NCBI GenBank assembly: GCA_028023455.1
Contig: JAQFVV010000346.1
Location: 1 to 64,000 of the forward strand
Reading direction: 5' to 3'
From: Epiperipatus broadwayi
Taxonomy: Eukaryota; Onychophora; Udeonychophora; Euonychophora; Peripatidae
Length of the DNA stretch: 64,000 nt
Part shown: positions 44,966-58,095 of the stretch, piece by piece
Layout: each line of letters opens with the position of its first letter
How positions within the stretch are numbered: position 1 is the first letter of the stretch
Made by a program: the position numbers and the translations under genes
The notes under the pieces: generated by a model
Seen by the model: only the letters and a program-made list of their open reading frames with translations
Databases searched by the model: none
Told to the model about the DNA's origin: nothing

Positions 44966-47900
44966 GTGTAGTTATAATAATTAAGGATTATAATTAAGGA
45001 TTAGAGCATTAAAGGTTAATTTAAAAAAAATTATATACCTGTGATGTGTGTGTATATAATCTAATTAGAGATTTTGATTGTAAAATTTACAATCAATAAT
45101 CGTTTCTTATCATGTTGTAAAGCAATTTTTAAATAAGAAATTAAAGTCATTTTTAATAAGTTTAATATTAGCAGCCAAATTTAATTCAAAGTCTGAGTTT
45201 GAAACAGCTGCAATATATATTTTGTTTCATTATTAAATGGAAAAAGTAAGAGTACTGTTCTGTTATTTACTTTTGAGTATGTTTCATTGGTGTTATATTA
45301 CTCAGTTAATTATCAGTCTTTAAAAGACACAGGCATTTGGCTGATGCCAATTTTCACCAAGGAATTTAAGTGGACTATTAATTTAGACCATTAATGATGA
45401 ATGGTCTGTCAAATGTTAAAAATTAATTGGCAATTATAGCTGTTAAATTGTAGGGTTAATTGTGTCTGTTTAAAATACAGATAGGAATTTAGGCCTGGTT
45501 TTCTGAAAGGGCAAAAAGGTTAAAATTAATTGAGAAGGGGGAACATGTCAATTAATTAAGAAAGAGAAAGTGAGCAGATGGATTTTCTCTATAAAAACCT
45601 CTGTTTAATAGAAGGAGGGGCTCTGTTTGTTTTTAAACTTGCTGATCTGTGACAGTTTTCTTGCATTGACTGAGAGAAAAACTCTTATAAAATTTAAAAT
45701 CGTTTTTTGTTACTTTTTGTCTCTTCAAAATAACTTGGCTAAATCTAACATTGTCTTAAGAGAAGACAATGTATAGTGAATAAATTTTAAGTGGGCACAC
45801 ACATCTTTAACCTCCAGAAGTTAACTAGTCAACAGATGGTAATAAAAATTTGAACCACAGAAATTAAAATTTGAGTTTAATATCGTTTATATATATATGC
45901 AAATAGTAAAATTTAAAACTCAAAAGTTTGATGTATATGTAAGTCAATTTAAATATATAAAATAAAATTAAAATTGGAAAAGGACAATCAAAAACAGACT
46001 GATACTGTGAAAAAGTTAAATGAAGGCTGTTTAACTGAAACCTGCAGAAAATTAAAAAGTTTAAAGATAATCTACATAGAGTTGGAAATGAGGAATGCAT
46101 TCAGCAAAATAAAAACTGTATATATGATGGCCAAGGAACCAAAGTCTATCAAAATAACTTTTTACTACAAGGACCTATATGCTCTTATAAACCAGTCAAG
46201 GAGGAATGGAAAAAAAGGAAAAGAAAAGTAGAAATCAGGAACCTGGAAGGACACCCGCTAAAGGACTTATATAAGTATAATTTTTTTTTATTATTCACTC
46301 TTTATGTGTGTAGGACATTTAATATTAAAACAAAAAGAATTTCTTTCTTTGTAGTGTATCATGTATATCATCTACTTTAAAATTAATTCATGTGATAATT
46401 ACCATTGTATTATTTTGGGGGTAGAGATTGATTTCAGATGATTTTATATATGTTTATTTAAATGCTTTTGCTATTATTGTCATTTTGGGGGTAGGTGAAA
46501 TTTATATCATGTCATTCTGATATGCCTTATTTAAAATGCTTTACAAACAATTAAAAAAAACACTTAGAGATATTATTATTAGTATCAGAAGTTATTGTCA
46601 AATGCTTAGACTTATAGGTAAATTGCTTGCTGTTGAGTTACATCATCATCATTTTCTTATAAAAGTGCGTGGAAATAGTTTTGAGAATTTTATACGCATT
46701 TCTTATTGTTTATTATTATTGTTATCATAGATTTAAGGCCAGAAACAAGCTGATTTATGCTTGGAAAATTTATGGGCTCATATTCCAGTACACTAATTTG
46801 CAAGAATATTAAGGTTGTGAAAGTTTTACTTGTATAATTTGATGTTTCAACCTGTATGTGTGTGGATAGACAAAGATCTCCACAAACTCAGTGAAGTCTA
46901 GCTCACTAAGATTTATGCGATATTCATAAAGTATTTGAACCCAGTGGAAGAGTTTTCCCACTTGAGTATTCTCTACACCGTAAGAAGGTTTCTTATTTTG
47001 ATGGCCAGAGGTAATTGGTATACCTATGTTTTTATATGACTAGCGATAAAAATCCTAGCATATCTCAACCTTAGTGAAAAGGTTCTCTCTTATTCGGGTC
47101 ACTGCCTGCCTCATATTAATATTTGATATTCCTTACATGTGTATGAGAGGATAGCCATGATAAGCATTATTATAAGTATTGGACACCAGGTCGCAAACTC
47201 AATTTAATGTCAGAATGAATGCAGATAATGTATGTGCGATTGGTGTATTTGAATATTGTTTTTGTAGATTTGATTTAGCATTCGAGCCAAAAATAATTAA
47301 GTTAATAAATGTTAAGGGTTAAATAAAACTTACAAATGTTTAAGCCTAAGAGTGAGCAATGCGTATATAAATTTATTTAATAAATATTTACATGGCCAGC
47401 TGAGAACATCACTGGAAAGGTAGTATTGTTAAAATATTATTGTGTCATAAGAACATGAGCATAGAGAGTGCACTATGATGATGTTTGATCTTAATGCCAA
47501 TTTATTTGCAATGACTTAGTCTCACTATTATTAAGATATCTCTGTTGTAAAGATTAGGGCAAAAGAATATATTTAATCAGGATGATAGGATAAGATCAAG
47601 AAATTTGTGAGGGAACATTAACTTTAGATTTGTTAACTAAAATTATTAAATTTAATTAGGGGAGAAATCAATTATGTATTTTCTAAAATATATCAGTAAT
47701 AAAAGGGAAAGCATTGAACACAACAGAAATTGGCATTCAGTAGATTTAAGATAAAATGAAAGAGTAAATGCAATGTGTATGTTTTTGTATTAAATTATAG
47801 TTTGTCAAATAAAGTTTGTTATTTGTTTTAAATAAAATTTGCATGTCTTAATGTTTTTGTGGGTTCTTATTATCTAGATATTTCCAATCCAATCATAAAT

Positions 47901-49410
47901 CGATATATTATTATTAATATTTGAATTATCATGTACGTAACTAATATTTAGTAAAACTATTTAAAAGGTTAATTTCAAATGCTTAAAATTACCAAATAAT
48001 TTAATATTGTGGAAGTATAAATCGCGAATAGAGATAGTATTGAGTGATAGTGAGTGCAGAGGATGGGCATAAAATCCTTTCCCCATCCATTGTATTCAAA
48101 CCCCTCTAGACGCATTTTATTTTTATATAATTTTGTTATAATTGCGACTATGTTTTATGATATGTTTATAAAGATTTTAATAAGCTTCAAATATTCCAAG
48201 CTTTAATGTAAATTGATATTAAACTGCATTAAAGACAACCGAGATCACATTGGAGGCAATCATGAGAGGAGTGTTTATCACCAATAATGTCACAGCTTAT
48301 TCGATTTCCACACCTAATTATTTGAAAAATCCTGAGAAGAGATTGTAATGAGAGAAAGGAGCTAGCAAAAATGTAAAATTTAATGATAAAATAAATAATA
48401 GTGTAATAGACATATAGATGTGAAGATGATGGAGGAGTGGATCAGGAAGGTGGAGATGAATATAGAACTTTATAATTAGAATAAAATTTAATTGTAGCTT
48501 TAATCATAGTGAATGGGGAATGCACTAAGAATAACCTGGAATTCTTAAAGATAATAATATTGTCAATTTTAATGTGTTCTCAGTGTTCTCTAAATCGATT
48601 GTGTATTAACCCATTCATGAAATATTATTACTAAGAGTATTGAATTGAGATTTAACCTGTATATTGTATTAGAGTTGCAATTTGGCACCCTGGCAATTAA
48701 GCTTATAGATGTTCTGCATCATCATCATCTCAGTAGGCCTCAGAAATAGTGTCAGCTGGGAATGGTGAAGCATCCATCAATCCATTCTTAAAATGTTATA
48801 ATTGGCATGCAATTTATCTGCAAGTGTGTAAATGCCATATGGATTTAAATATAGTACAATCAATCCATAATGTGGATGTGCGATCATTTGAATAAAATTC
48901 TCATTGGTTAGAATAAAGTTATAATTAGCTTAAACTATCCAATAATATATGTGATATTTGTAAACTCTCCAAATCGTTTAGTTATGTTTGAAATTCAATG
49001 TGGATGACTGAACAAGAGATTGCAAAATACGTTTATATTAATTCAATAAGTTTTTATAAAGTTGGCAAAATAGAGAATAAATTTTCATTTGGTAGAATTG
49101 ATTTTTGTTTGGTTACAATTGGCTTGTAACGCAGTCGCACGAAGGAGATTGTTATATTAAATTTATATATATGAAATATATTAGTCTATACATTGTGCTT
49201 GAGAAATTATTGTATTAAATCTATACTTATTATACTAGAATATATATAATTGATGCATTGCATATTTAATTGATACTTAAGAAATGTATCTTTCGTTAAT
49301 TTATATTTAAGAAAATGTTCAGCTTTCAAAAACCAAGATTTACACTTTAAATTTCCATTTAGTTAGAAATGGCCCATTAAATTTTGTTTTGTTAGAATAT
49401 ATATATATAT
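44490..49410. mobile_element. 4.9-kb segment present only in unit 1 (unclassified insertion)
   Basis: Unit 2 goes directly from GAATAATTTGATAATATTGA to GACTCATAATTTTAG (~57,995-58,015), whereas here 4.9 kb lies between the matching words, bounded by (TA)n on both sides. It contains an (AAT)n run (44,905-44,965) and a promoter-like CTCTATAAAAACC at ~45,587. Its short frames show no retroelement or transposase motif. It could be an insertion here or a deletion in unit 2; (TA)n edges hide any target duplication. Confidence 0.55.
44905..44965. repeat. (AAT)n microsatellite
   Basis: About 20 uninterrupted AAT units. Confidence 0.97.
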
Positions 49411-49499
49411 ATGACTCATAATTTTAGAACTTAATTTGAAAAATGATATTGATATAGTTATATAAATTAACAGATTTTTAGTAGCAGTATTAACCAAGG

Positions 49500-49615
49500 A
49501 AATCATTGGATTAAGGCTAGTATAAAAAGAGAGGTTGAAGCCACTCTAGACAGTGATTCAATGATTTACAGAGATTAAATGATTCAGATTCAAATTAAGA
49601 AAAATTTAGTTTGAA
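49500..49615 (+). promoter_or_regulatory. TATA-type core promoter, duplication unit 1
   Basis: TATAAAA (49,521-49,527) in GGCTAGTATAAAAAGAGAGG, with an initiator-like CAGTGA ~31 bases downstream (49,551). About 115 bases around it are identical to unit 2 except for a single change, although the surroundings have diverged by 10% or more. Such local conservation of a TATA/initiator pair suggests a used promoter for the downstream unit gene. No transcript evidence is available. Confidence 0.5.
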
Positions 49616-49834
49616 ATTTATAATTATTATTTTTTAATACCATAATAGTACTAATTTCTTTTAAACTATTATGATTTTTATTTTAAAGTGTTTTAAAAAT
49701 ATAATTGGAATAACTATTTAAATAATGGTTCACTAAAACACCAAATTTCCTTATCAGATTATTCTTGTTTAAACTTAGCTGAAGACAACAATAAATCTAC
49801 AAAATTCTATAATAGTTACTTAAATATTGGGCCA

Positions 49835-50053
49835 ATGAACACCAAATGTCAAGGAATATACAACAAGACTGGAGATTTATGTAAGAACTTTGAAATTTTT
49901 ATGAATATTATGCTTGGGGTGAGTGAACATTTATTTGCAATAACTTTATCATATTACAATGAAACTAATTTATTAAAGTTAATTAAGAGGAATTGGATAT
50001 TTATTAAAAATCATTATTGTAGTATTAAAGTTGAAAGAAAAAAAGAAAGTTAA
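49835..50053 (+). pseudogene. Short frame near the unit 1 promoter
   Basis: A 72-codon frame starting MNTKCQGIYNKTGDLCKNF, ~280 bases after the putative start site. In unit 2 (58,423-) the same frame hits a stop after DLCKNF and is then shifted, so it is unlikely to be a constrained coding exon. No motif is recognised. Confidence 0.3.
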
Positions 50054-50059
50054 GATTCT

Positions 50060-52195
50060 GCATCTAAGCTTAAAAACTGGATTTAAAATATTTTATTTTA
50101 TGTTATGATAGAATCGCTGTTTATTATATATTTGAAAATAACAATTTACATTTAATTTGTCTATAAAGTAATCTAAATGAACTTACATTTAAGAATGCTA
50201 TATTTAAAGATGGATTGAAAAAGTTGACATTTGAATGTTTTTATGTTTATAAAAGAACTTGTTATTGGTTAAATCAATAAATAAGCTAAATACTCTAAAA
50301 TTATTTATCTGAAGTAAAAGACTTACAATACATTTTAAAAAGATTAAAATTCTATCAATTAATAAATGCTTTGAATAATATAGCTATTATTTACCTGGAA
50401 AAAATATGTAATGAAAAGATAATTTTTTTATAAGGATAAAATCTCAAATATTATAAATAAAGAAATGTTTACTTCTAGATTATAAACATGTGTCTGCTGA
50501 TGTATGTATTAAATAAATAATTTATATTTTATAATGTTATCCACTAATGCTTTTGACTGATAGAGATGCAAATATTATTAGTGCTACATTTATTGTCATA
50601 TATCTGCTATATACAATGGTTGAAATTAACAGAAAGTACATATGAAGGGAAAATAAATATTTTCCCATAAAATAGATCATTGAATTATTATTCTACAAAG
50701 ATATTACATGCCTAGATATAATTTCCAGAAAGGACTGAAATAAACATTTTATCTTGTACATTTCATGAAATGGCACTGAGAGAAGAGTATGATCTGTGTA
50801 CAAAGCTTTCCAACCATAACTAGGTAACAGGTGAAAATTCCTGACATTTCAGCTTATGAGCAGGAAGAGAAAAAGAAAACTTTTTGTAACTTTAAAAGTT
50901 TTTCATTTCTTTTATATTAAGTCTAACACTAATATTTAGGATAGTACAATTTTTTTATTTTTAAAAAATCTAACCTATTGTTACTATATTTTAAATTTAA
51001 TCCTAAAAAAAATTATTTTGTATTATTATTAGTATGTTAAATAATATTAAAAAAAAGGTATTCCGAAAGTAATTTTTTGAGTAGTGTAAATTACAATCAT
51101 AAGTTCTGTTGAATATATGTACCAAGAAGCAGATCACCATAAATGATCTTAATAATTGTTGAGATCATTGGCAATGCTTTTATTGTTTATATTACATTTT
51201 GCTTGATAATTTTGTTTTTAAAAATGATACATAGTAATTAATATTTTAAATTAGTATTTCATATTGTTTGAATTTAATAGTAAACAGTGGAATGAACTAT
51301 TGATAGAATTATCGAGTATATTTTTTATAAAAGATTTGATGAATGCAAATGAATGTCTTGAAGCATCCAACGACATTTAAAATATTTATTTAATATGAGT
51401 ACCTGAATATGCGTACATTATACATCGTTACATTATTGATATGTTATTTTCATGAATGTTATCTGTTGGAATACAGAAAAATATCTAATACTGATCTTTA
51501 AATTATATACTAACAAATAAAGAAACATATAATATTGAAGTATGTTTTTTATCAACATCATTTGTGCTTGAAAACCTTTTTTAAAAAAAATCTTGAAATG
51601 AATTTAGAACTTTGTTCTTTTTTTAATGTTGTTTTGGAATATATTTTTAAATTCTGTTTGTACATTTTATGTTAATTAAGTTATTCAGTGTGGAAGATAT
51701 AGGATGGTGGTCAGGAGAGTGATATTTATATAAAATCCTAGGTGTTAGGGATAAAGTGAAATTTATTGTATGTTAATTACATTTTCATTCTTTAAAGTTA
51801 TTAAAATATACAGATAACATGGGGCTGTATATCATTTTCCATGGACAGTTGCATTTCCTTATCATCAATATGTGCTATAATAGAGTTTACAACCTGAATC
51901 TTAGGTGCCCGATGAAGACATATTATGATTTTGCACTGTATCCATGATATTACCCTACATGCTTTAGTCATTCTTGTTATTATTCCATGCCCTACACTTT
52001 AATCACCATCTATTAACACAGGAATCATTGTAGAGGATAGTTTTATAAGTTGGTAAAATAATGGCTAAACCATTTGAAGTAGATAATTTTGTGAGAAGGT
52101 GAGATGAAGTATATAGAATATTTTTTTCACAAACAATGTTGCAATGATTGATAATTGTTATAGCATATAACATAAGAAAGAAATGATACATATTC
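50060..52195. other. Unit 1 non-coding stretch
   Basis: Diverged but alignable with 58,650-60,705. No frames common to both copies and no element ends. Confidence 0.5.
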
Positions 52196-52199
52196 TTAC

Positions 52200-53679
52200 A
52201 AGTAGTAGAGATCACTTAGCTCAGATAGATGCATATTCAAATCGGAATGAAAGTGAGAATAGTGAAAATGATTTTGAATGCAATGATGAATGTAAGAGTG
52301 TAAAAACAAAAAGAAATACAAATGACCAGCAATATAATTTATGGATAGTTCTTTATTTTTTATTATAAACAATTCAAACCTCATTTAAGTTGCAAAAATT
52401 TATGAAATTATCTCTTAAGTATTTTGCATAAACAATTAATTTTTTATAGAAGGAGATATTCATATTTTTTGTATAAAATTTTCTGATATTCAAATATGAG
52501 GATGATACATTGATAAACTGCAAAGAAAGTCTCTAACTTTTTTTTAAAAAAATTATTTGTTGAATGTTAAGAAGTGTATTTTGAATATAAACTAATATTG
52601 ATGCTGTACATCATAAGAAATATACTTTATGACAGCATAAGTATAATATTAAGTTTTCTTAGAAATTGGGAAGTTTATTGTATCTATTCCTAACACAAAA
52701 ACAGTAGAATATAGTTTTTATTGAATGAAAATAATATATTATCATTACTGTTGTAAGTTATATTTTATTTAAAATGGCCGGAGTGAAGGCTGTCTTATTT
52801 TATTTTTGTCATTTATTGATAAGATTTTCTGTAAATATTTTTTTAATGTTAAATAAATGTAGATTCTTATTTTACTTTTGTAAATATTTTTTTTATATTA
52901 TGTTATAAACTTACTGTAATAGTATAATATTATCAATTTATAAATAAATTTGTTAACTGCTTTGAAACTTATATTCTATTCAAGTTGTGATTTATCTGCA
53001 TGTTTTCATTTGATTTTTCATTCTACATGCATAATCCATGAAATTAATCATTCAAAATATTCATTTGGCACATGATACCTAAATATTACTTAGATATTAT
53101 TTCTATTATATTTGATTGAGTAACAAAGTATACTATTATTGTTATTATCGTAGAAGATATGATCATTGGTAATTACTTTTAAATGGATACAATACCAATG
53201 AAAGATATTTGATATTGCCACAATATTCAAATACATTATATTTTTTTAAGAATGCCACATTAACTAAAGAGAGATTGTACAATGTTTACTTAAAGTTTTA
53301 TTATATTGTTTATGTTTTTATTGCTAAACTTTAATCATTAAATAGATTTAATGTTGAGAGTCATTAAGATATTTTAGTTGCTTATTGTTGTTATTATTTT
53401 ATAAGCTTAGTTAAATATGTAAAATCTCTCATCATATTCAACTACAGGGTGTTAATTAATTTATTTATTTTGTTATTACTTTGTTAGAAATGAACTTGAG
53501 ATTATTATTATTATTATTGGAGAATTATAAATATTCTATAGAAAGATAAGTAAAAAATTATTAGTTAATGTTACATGTCTAATTAGTATTTTCATTAAAG
53601 AAATATTAAGTAATTTATTATTATTTATGTAATAAATTTATCAATCATATTTTAGGATTATTAGATGTGTGTCTAAAGA
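52200..53679 (+). repeat. Near-identical tract shared with 60,711-62,184
   Basis: Over ~1.48 kb the two units differ by only a few substitutions and small indels, with sharp borders at AAGTAGTAGAGATC and GTGTGTCTAAAGA. It holds a small frame (52,201-52,368, ending in ...QQYNLWIVLYFLL) with the acidic peptide NESENSENDFECNDE that is unchanged in both copies. This says little, because the DNA is also unchanged. Long AT-rich sequence with AATAAA words follows. Confidence 0.85.
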
Positions 53680-53689
53680 CATGAGAATA

Positions 53690-54660
53690 TTATATACTAT
53701 TTCTGTTATGTGATATTGGTAAAATAATATTCTTATGCTATTGGAAATGTATCTTTAGGAATATATCCTCGATGTTTAAGCCAGTGTACCTCTCTGAACG
53801 TCTCATGTTAAAAGTTTTATAGTTGTACTTGTAATTTTAATAGAACCTTATTTTATTTATAATATTGAACTAGTGAGAACAGTATTATTTTAATAATCAT
53901 TGTTTGGGTAACCCAATTGCAGTTTATTATAGTTATATCCTAGATAGCAAATTTTTCTGTTCAGTAGTTTTCTTTTTTGGTAAGGGTGCAGTGTAGGTTG
54001 ATAATTTGCCAACAATACATGTCAGGATGTGTATAAGGAGTCTGATATTGGAGTATACTTTATATGTTTGTGGTAGCAACTTATGACTCTATGTATTATT
54101 TGATTTACAATTTATAATTTGTTTTATAATGATAATTGGATTCTTTTATCATGTAATGTGTCATATTTAATGTGGTATGTACAATGTAAGTTATTATTAA
54201 CATAAAAGTATTGTGTTGATTGTAAATTAATGTATAAATAAATAATTGAATTATGTAGATGTGGCCATAATTATTTTAAATTTATAATTATATCAATTAT
54301 TCCAAAATAATATTATAAGTGTTAAAGTTCATTTTATCTCATGTGCAATTGATTTTATTGTGATCATGTATTGGGGTAAATCAGTGTCACTTTTTGCAGA
54401 CAAATGGAACTCTGAAATCATAATTTATAGTTTATTTAAGTTTAAATTCAGATATTATAGAGTTATCATTTTAATGTGGTATATGAAAATAATGTAGTAC
54501 TATTGGTTGTATTCTGTAGACTGTTATAGGGAGTGGTTAAGTGTAGAGTGGAAAAGCTGTTAGGGAATTCTTTTCATAAAAAGAGATGTTATAAAAATTA
54601 AACAAAGATTTGTTATGTTGATGGTTTATATTTAAGGAAGTGATTACAATAAGAAATGCT
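53690..54660. other. Unit 1 non-coding stretch upstream of the repeat-protein frame
   Basis: Diverged counterpart of 62,190-63,115. AT-rich; nothing is recognised. Confidence 0.5.
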
Positions 54661-54713
54661 AAGTCAGAAATTAATATAAAAAAAAGTCATATCCTAGAGA
54701 TAAATCGAGTGAA

Positions 54714-56844
54714 ATGAATAAAACAGAAAAAACGGTGGAAAAAATTGTAACTCTTAAAGTGGTTAGTGAGAAGTTTCCAATGATGATGCAGATGGTAAGA
54801 AATGCAATGAAAGAAAGGTTAGATAGAAATAATAAAATTTTGGAAAATAAGATGGAAAGAATAGAAAATCCTTTGAGCAAGGTATGAAATCTCTTAGAGA
54901 AAAGATTCAAAACCTGATTGAATTGATTAGTATAAAAATTGAAGATGATACGTCATCTGTTAAAATCATTAACCAATTCATTAATTAATGAATAATAATT
55001 TACAAAATAAACTAGTACGAAATAATAAATCCCAAAATATTGAATTAAAATTTATGAGAATAGAGTCAAAACCATCTGTTGAGATAGTTGATGAAGATGT
55101 AAAACAATCTTTTGAAGTAATTAGTAAATCTGTAGAAGTAATCAGTACAGATTTGAATGTAATTAAAGAACCCATTAACTTGGTCAATGAAGATGTGGTA
55201 GAAAATAAACAGCTTTTTGAATTAATAAGCAAGAAAATTCCACAATTCATTGAAATAGATAATAAAGATATTGACCTATATAGTGATTTGGCAGGAGAAA
55301 ATAAAAATCCTGTTATATTAGATGATAAAGTTATAGATGATGATAAATCATTTTATAAAATAGCAGATGATAATTTAAGATAAAATGACCCATTTGTTGA
55401 GGTAACTAGTAAAGAAACTCAGTTAACTGTACAACAAGTATATCCAGATAATGAATTGTTTCATAAAGAAGTGGAAATTTATTAAGTCTGTTAAGTTAAT
55501 CACTAAAGAATTAGAAGTGAATACACCATCTGTTGACTTGATAAATAATGATATTGAAGCAAATGAGAAAAGTTTGCAAATTGTTGAATTAATCAAGAAA
55601 GATATTGAGTTAGTTAATGAAGAATTGAAAGAATCTAAAGAGTCTGTTGAAATATTTGGTAAAAATCTTGAATTGATCAATAAAGAATTGGAAGATTACA
55701 GAAAACCTATTGGATTGATTAATAAAGATATAAATGAAAATAGAGAAGCTTTGGATGTAATTGATCAATATAGTGAATTATGTGGTAAAATTTTGAAAGA
55801 ACCCAAAGTCTTTTGAATTAATTGATGATGATATAGAAGAATTTAGCATCTGAAGAGGTAATTAATAAAGAGACTATAGATAAACCTGAGAATCATAGTG
55901 AATACTGTAGTAATGACAAAGGAGTTAATGAATCCTTAGGGATAGAATTAATTTTTTTACATGAGAAATGTCCAGATATATTAGGAAATGAATTACTAAA
56001 AGTTACTGACAATACTGGTAACAAATTTTAAAATAAAATACAAAATGTGGTTAAGAAATGTACCATTAATTATGGAAATATTTATCCAAAATTCAGTTAT
56101 TTATAAAGAAATACTATTTAAAGGAATTAAGAATTTGATACCTAATATAAAATTTATCAAAGGAGAAAATTATCAGAATAAATATTAGGCAAAGCCAAAG
56201 TAAACCTTAAATCTAAGAGCGAAAAGAAAATTAAAATAGATTTTCTTAGAAGAATACTAAATCATGAAAAAAATATGAGAAAAGTTAAATTGGAATTTAA
56301 AGTGATGAGTTAAGAGAGGATTTAAAAAAGAGAAAGTATTGATCTGGTAAGAGATATTGGTAAAGCAAAAGTAAAACTTAAGAGAATAAGTGGAAAGGTA
56401 GTTAATATAAAACTTGGTAGAAAGATGATTAATAAGGAGAGAGGCTTAGGTAAATCTAAAATCAAACTTAAAGAAATAAATGAAGAACTAGTTAATATAG
56501 ATGTTCTTAAAGAAATGATTGATGAAGAGATCGATGGTGGAGAAGCTAATGTTAAACTTAAGTTGTTAGAGGAAAAGATATTTGATGTAGACTTTTTTAG
56601 AGAAAATCTTGATAATGAAAGAGATGTTGGAAAGGTGAATGTTAAACTTAAGATGGCAAGTAAAAAGATAATTAAGATAGAATTTCTTAGAAAGAATGTT
56701 AATAAAGAAAGAGATACAGGGAAAACAAAGGTGAAACTCAAATTTCAAAATCAAAAGAAAGTTAAGATAAATTGTCTTAAAGAATACATTGATAAAAATA
56801 AAAATACAGGAAAGGCTAAACTAAATTATAAAAGGATGAGTTAG
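54714..56844 (+). pseudogene. Unrecognised Lys/Glu/Asp-rich repeat-protein gene, unit 1, frame-disrupted
   Basis: A chain of open plus-strand segments in shifting frames: 54,714-54,887 (TVEKIVTLKVVSEKFPMMMQ), 54,884-54,988, 54,988-55,383, 55,451-55,816, then broken sequence to ~56,190, and 56,425-56,844. The first two thirds have repeated 14-17-residue phrases such as ELINKDI, ELVNEELKES and GLINKDINENREALDVI, which would suit amphipathic or coiled-coil helices. The last third is a 30-residue tandem repeat. There is no signal peptide, membrane segment or known domain. Unit 2 shares the frames but has different breaks, so either both are decaying or the assembly has indel errors. I do not recognise the family. 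Confidence 0.55.
56190..56842 (+). repeat. 90-bp coding minisatellite (30-residue repeats)
   Basis: About seven to eight diverged units. The consensus phrase is GK.KVKLK.......I...FLR...N.ERD: GKSKIKLKEINEELVNIDVL, GEANVKLKLLEEKIFDVDFF, GKVNVKLKMASKKIIKIEFL and GKTKVKLKFQNQKKVKINCL follow each other exactly 30 residues apart. The four or five central units are open; the 5' ones contain stops. Amphipathic beta/alpha alternation with a basic patch (KVKLK) is visible. No known repeat family is recognised. Confidence 0.8.
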
Positions 56845-58095
56845 AAGAGAATTAAAATAATTTTCTTAAAAAGGAAAGTTACTAAAGATAAAGACAAATA
56901 TTCTCGAATGAGACACCATTTACAAATGGCATAACCCTACTTGAAAAAAAAAAAACAAGGGTTGAATTTAAAATATTTTGATATTTTACTTTCATACCTA
57001 TATAAAAGAGAATGCATTTATACTTACATCTGAGGGAGTAAAAGGGACTTATAACACAAGTTTAATCTCTTACCATTCTTATAAGTAAAAGTTAATAGAT
57101 GAAGTTATTGATGGTACTCTGAATTGTATATTGAAGTTTAAAGAGGTGATAGGGAGTAAAATATTATTATTGTTCTCATGAAAATGGTTTAAATATTCAT
57201 TAAAATGTTTAATCACTACATAAATTACTGAATATAAAATTGGTAAAGTTAATAATTATATTTGGTGAAAGTTTATTTAATCGTGTTTAGGAAATTTAAA
57301 TTTTTTTATTGGTAGGAGAGGAATAACTACCATTTACAATTGGTACACATAGTTAGATAGGGTTGGAAAAGTAGCTTTATTAATAAATAAATAAATTTAG
57401 AATATTTTCTAGTATATAATTTTGATATTATAGATAGTAGGGGTTCAAAGTCAGTAGATAGAAGCTTATAAAGATATATTAGATACTTTGAACTCATTTT
57501 CAGATGAATTAAATAAAATGACACAATAAATTGTTTAAAGGACAGTATTAATTTTGATTTATTATATTGAAAAGATAATAAATAGAATACCTTGATAATA
57601 GTGATAAATAGTTTATGTTATAGGTTTAAAATAATTATTTTTGTTTAAATATTATTTAAATGATAGTTAATTTAATATTAGTTTAGAATGTGCTGAAAGT
57701 ACCACATGATTAAAGGTGATTGTGTGAAAATGTGAGCTTTCAAAAGTTAGAGAAAGAAATCTTTAATTTTAACTTGTTAACAAAATTTTCATACATAATA
57801 AAGTGTAGCAAGTATAAAGTCTAGAGATAATATTTTTAAGTAATAATGAAAATTGTTATTATTTTATTTAAGTGTAATATTTTATTTTTAAAAATCAATT
57901 TTAGGTCATTAAAATATTAAAAATTATTTTAACAAAGATATTTAATTTTTTTTATATAAAAAATTTTAATATTTAAAGTATTGAATAATTTGATAATATT
58001 GAATATTGATGACTCATAATTTTAGAACTTAATTTTAAAATGGATATTGATGTAGTTATGTAAATTAGCAGATTTTTACAAGCAGTATTTACCAA

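Larger units (their letters stand above)
41768..57341 (+). repeat. Tandem duplication unit, copy 1 (net ~8.6 kb plus three insertions)
   Basis: Aligns with 57,342-64,000 from TTTACAATTGGT onward. Anchors: 41,768/57,342; 43,545/57,790; 44,410/57,910; 49,411/58,010; 52,200/60,711; 54,988/~63,450. Jumps in offset mark sequence present only here: 42,182-43,531, 43,660-44,405 and ~44,490-49,410. Overall similarity looks like 85-90% with many small indels, except for the near-identical tract at 52,200-53,679. Confidence 0.85.

Noticed and set aside
45540-45830. Retroviral-type LTR (TATAAAAACC, leader, AATAAA)
   Set aside because: No matching second LTR, primer-binding site or gag/pol frames nearby.
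55423-56754. Long minus-strand frames (55,423-55,680; 56,322-56,741; 56,566-56,754), Ser/Phe/Leu-rich
   Set aside because: They are mirror frames of the Lys/Glu-rich plus-strand repeats; the plus frames carry the periodic residue pattern.
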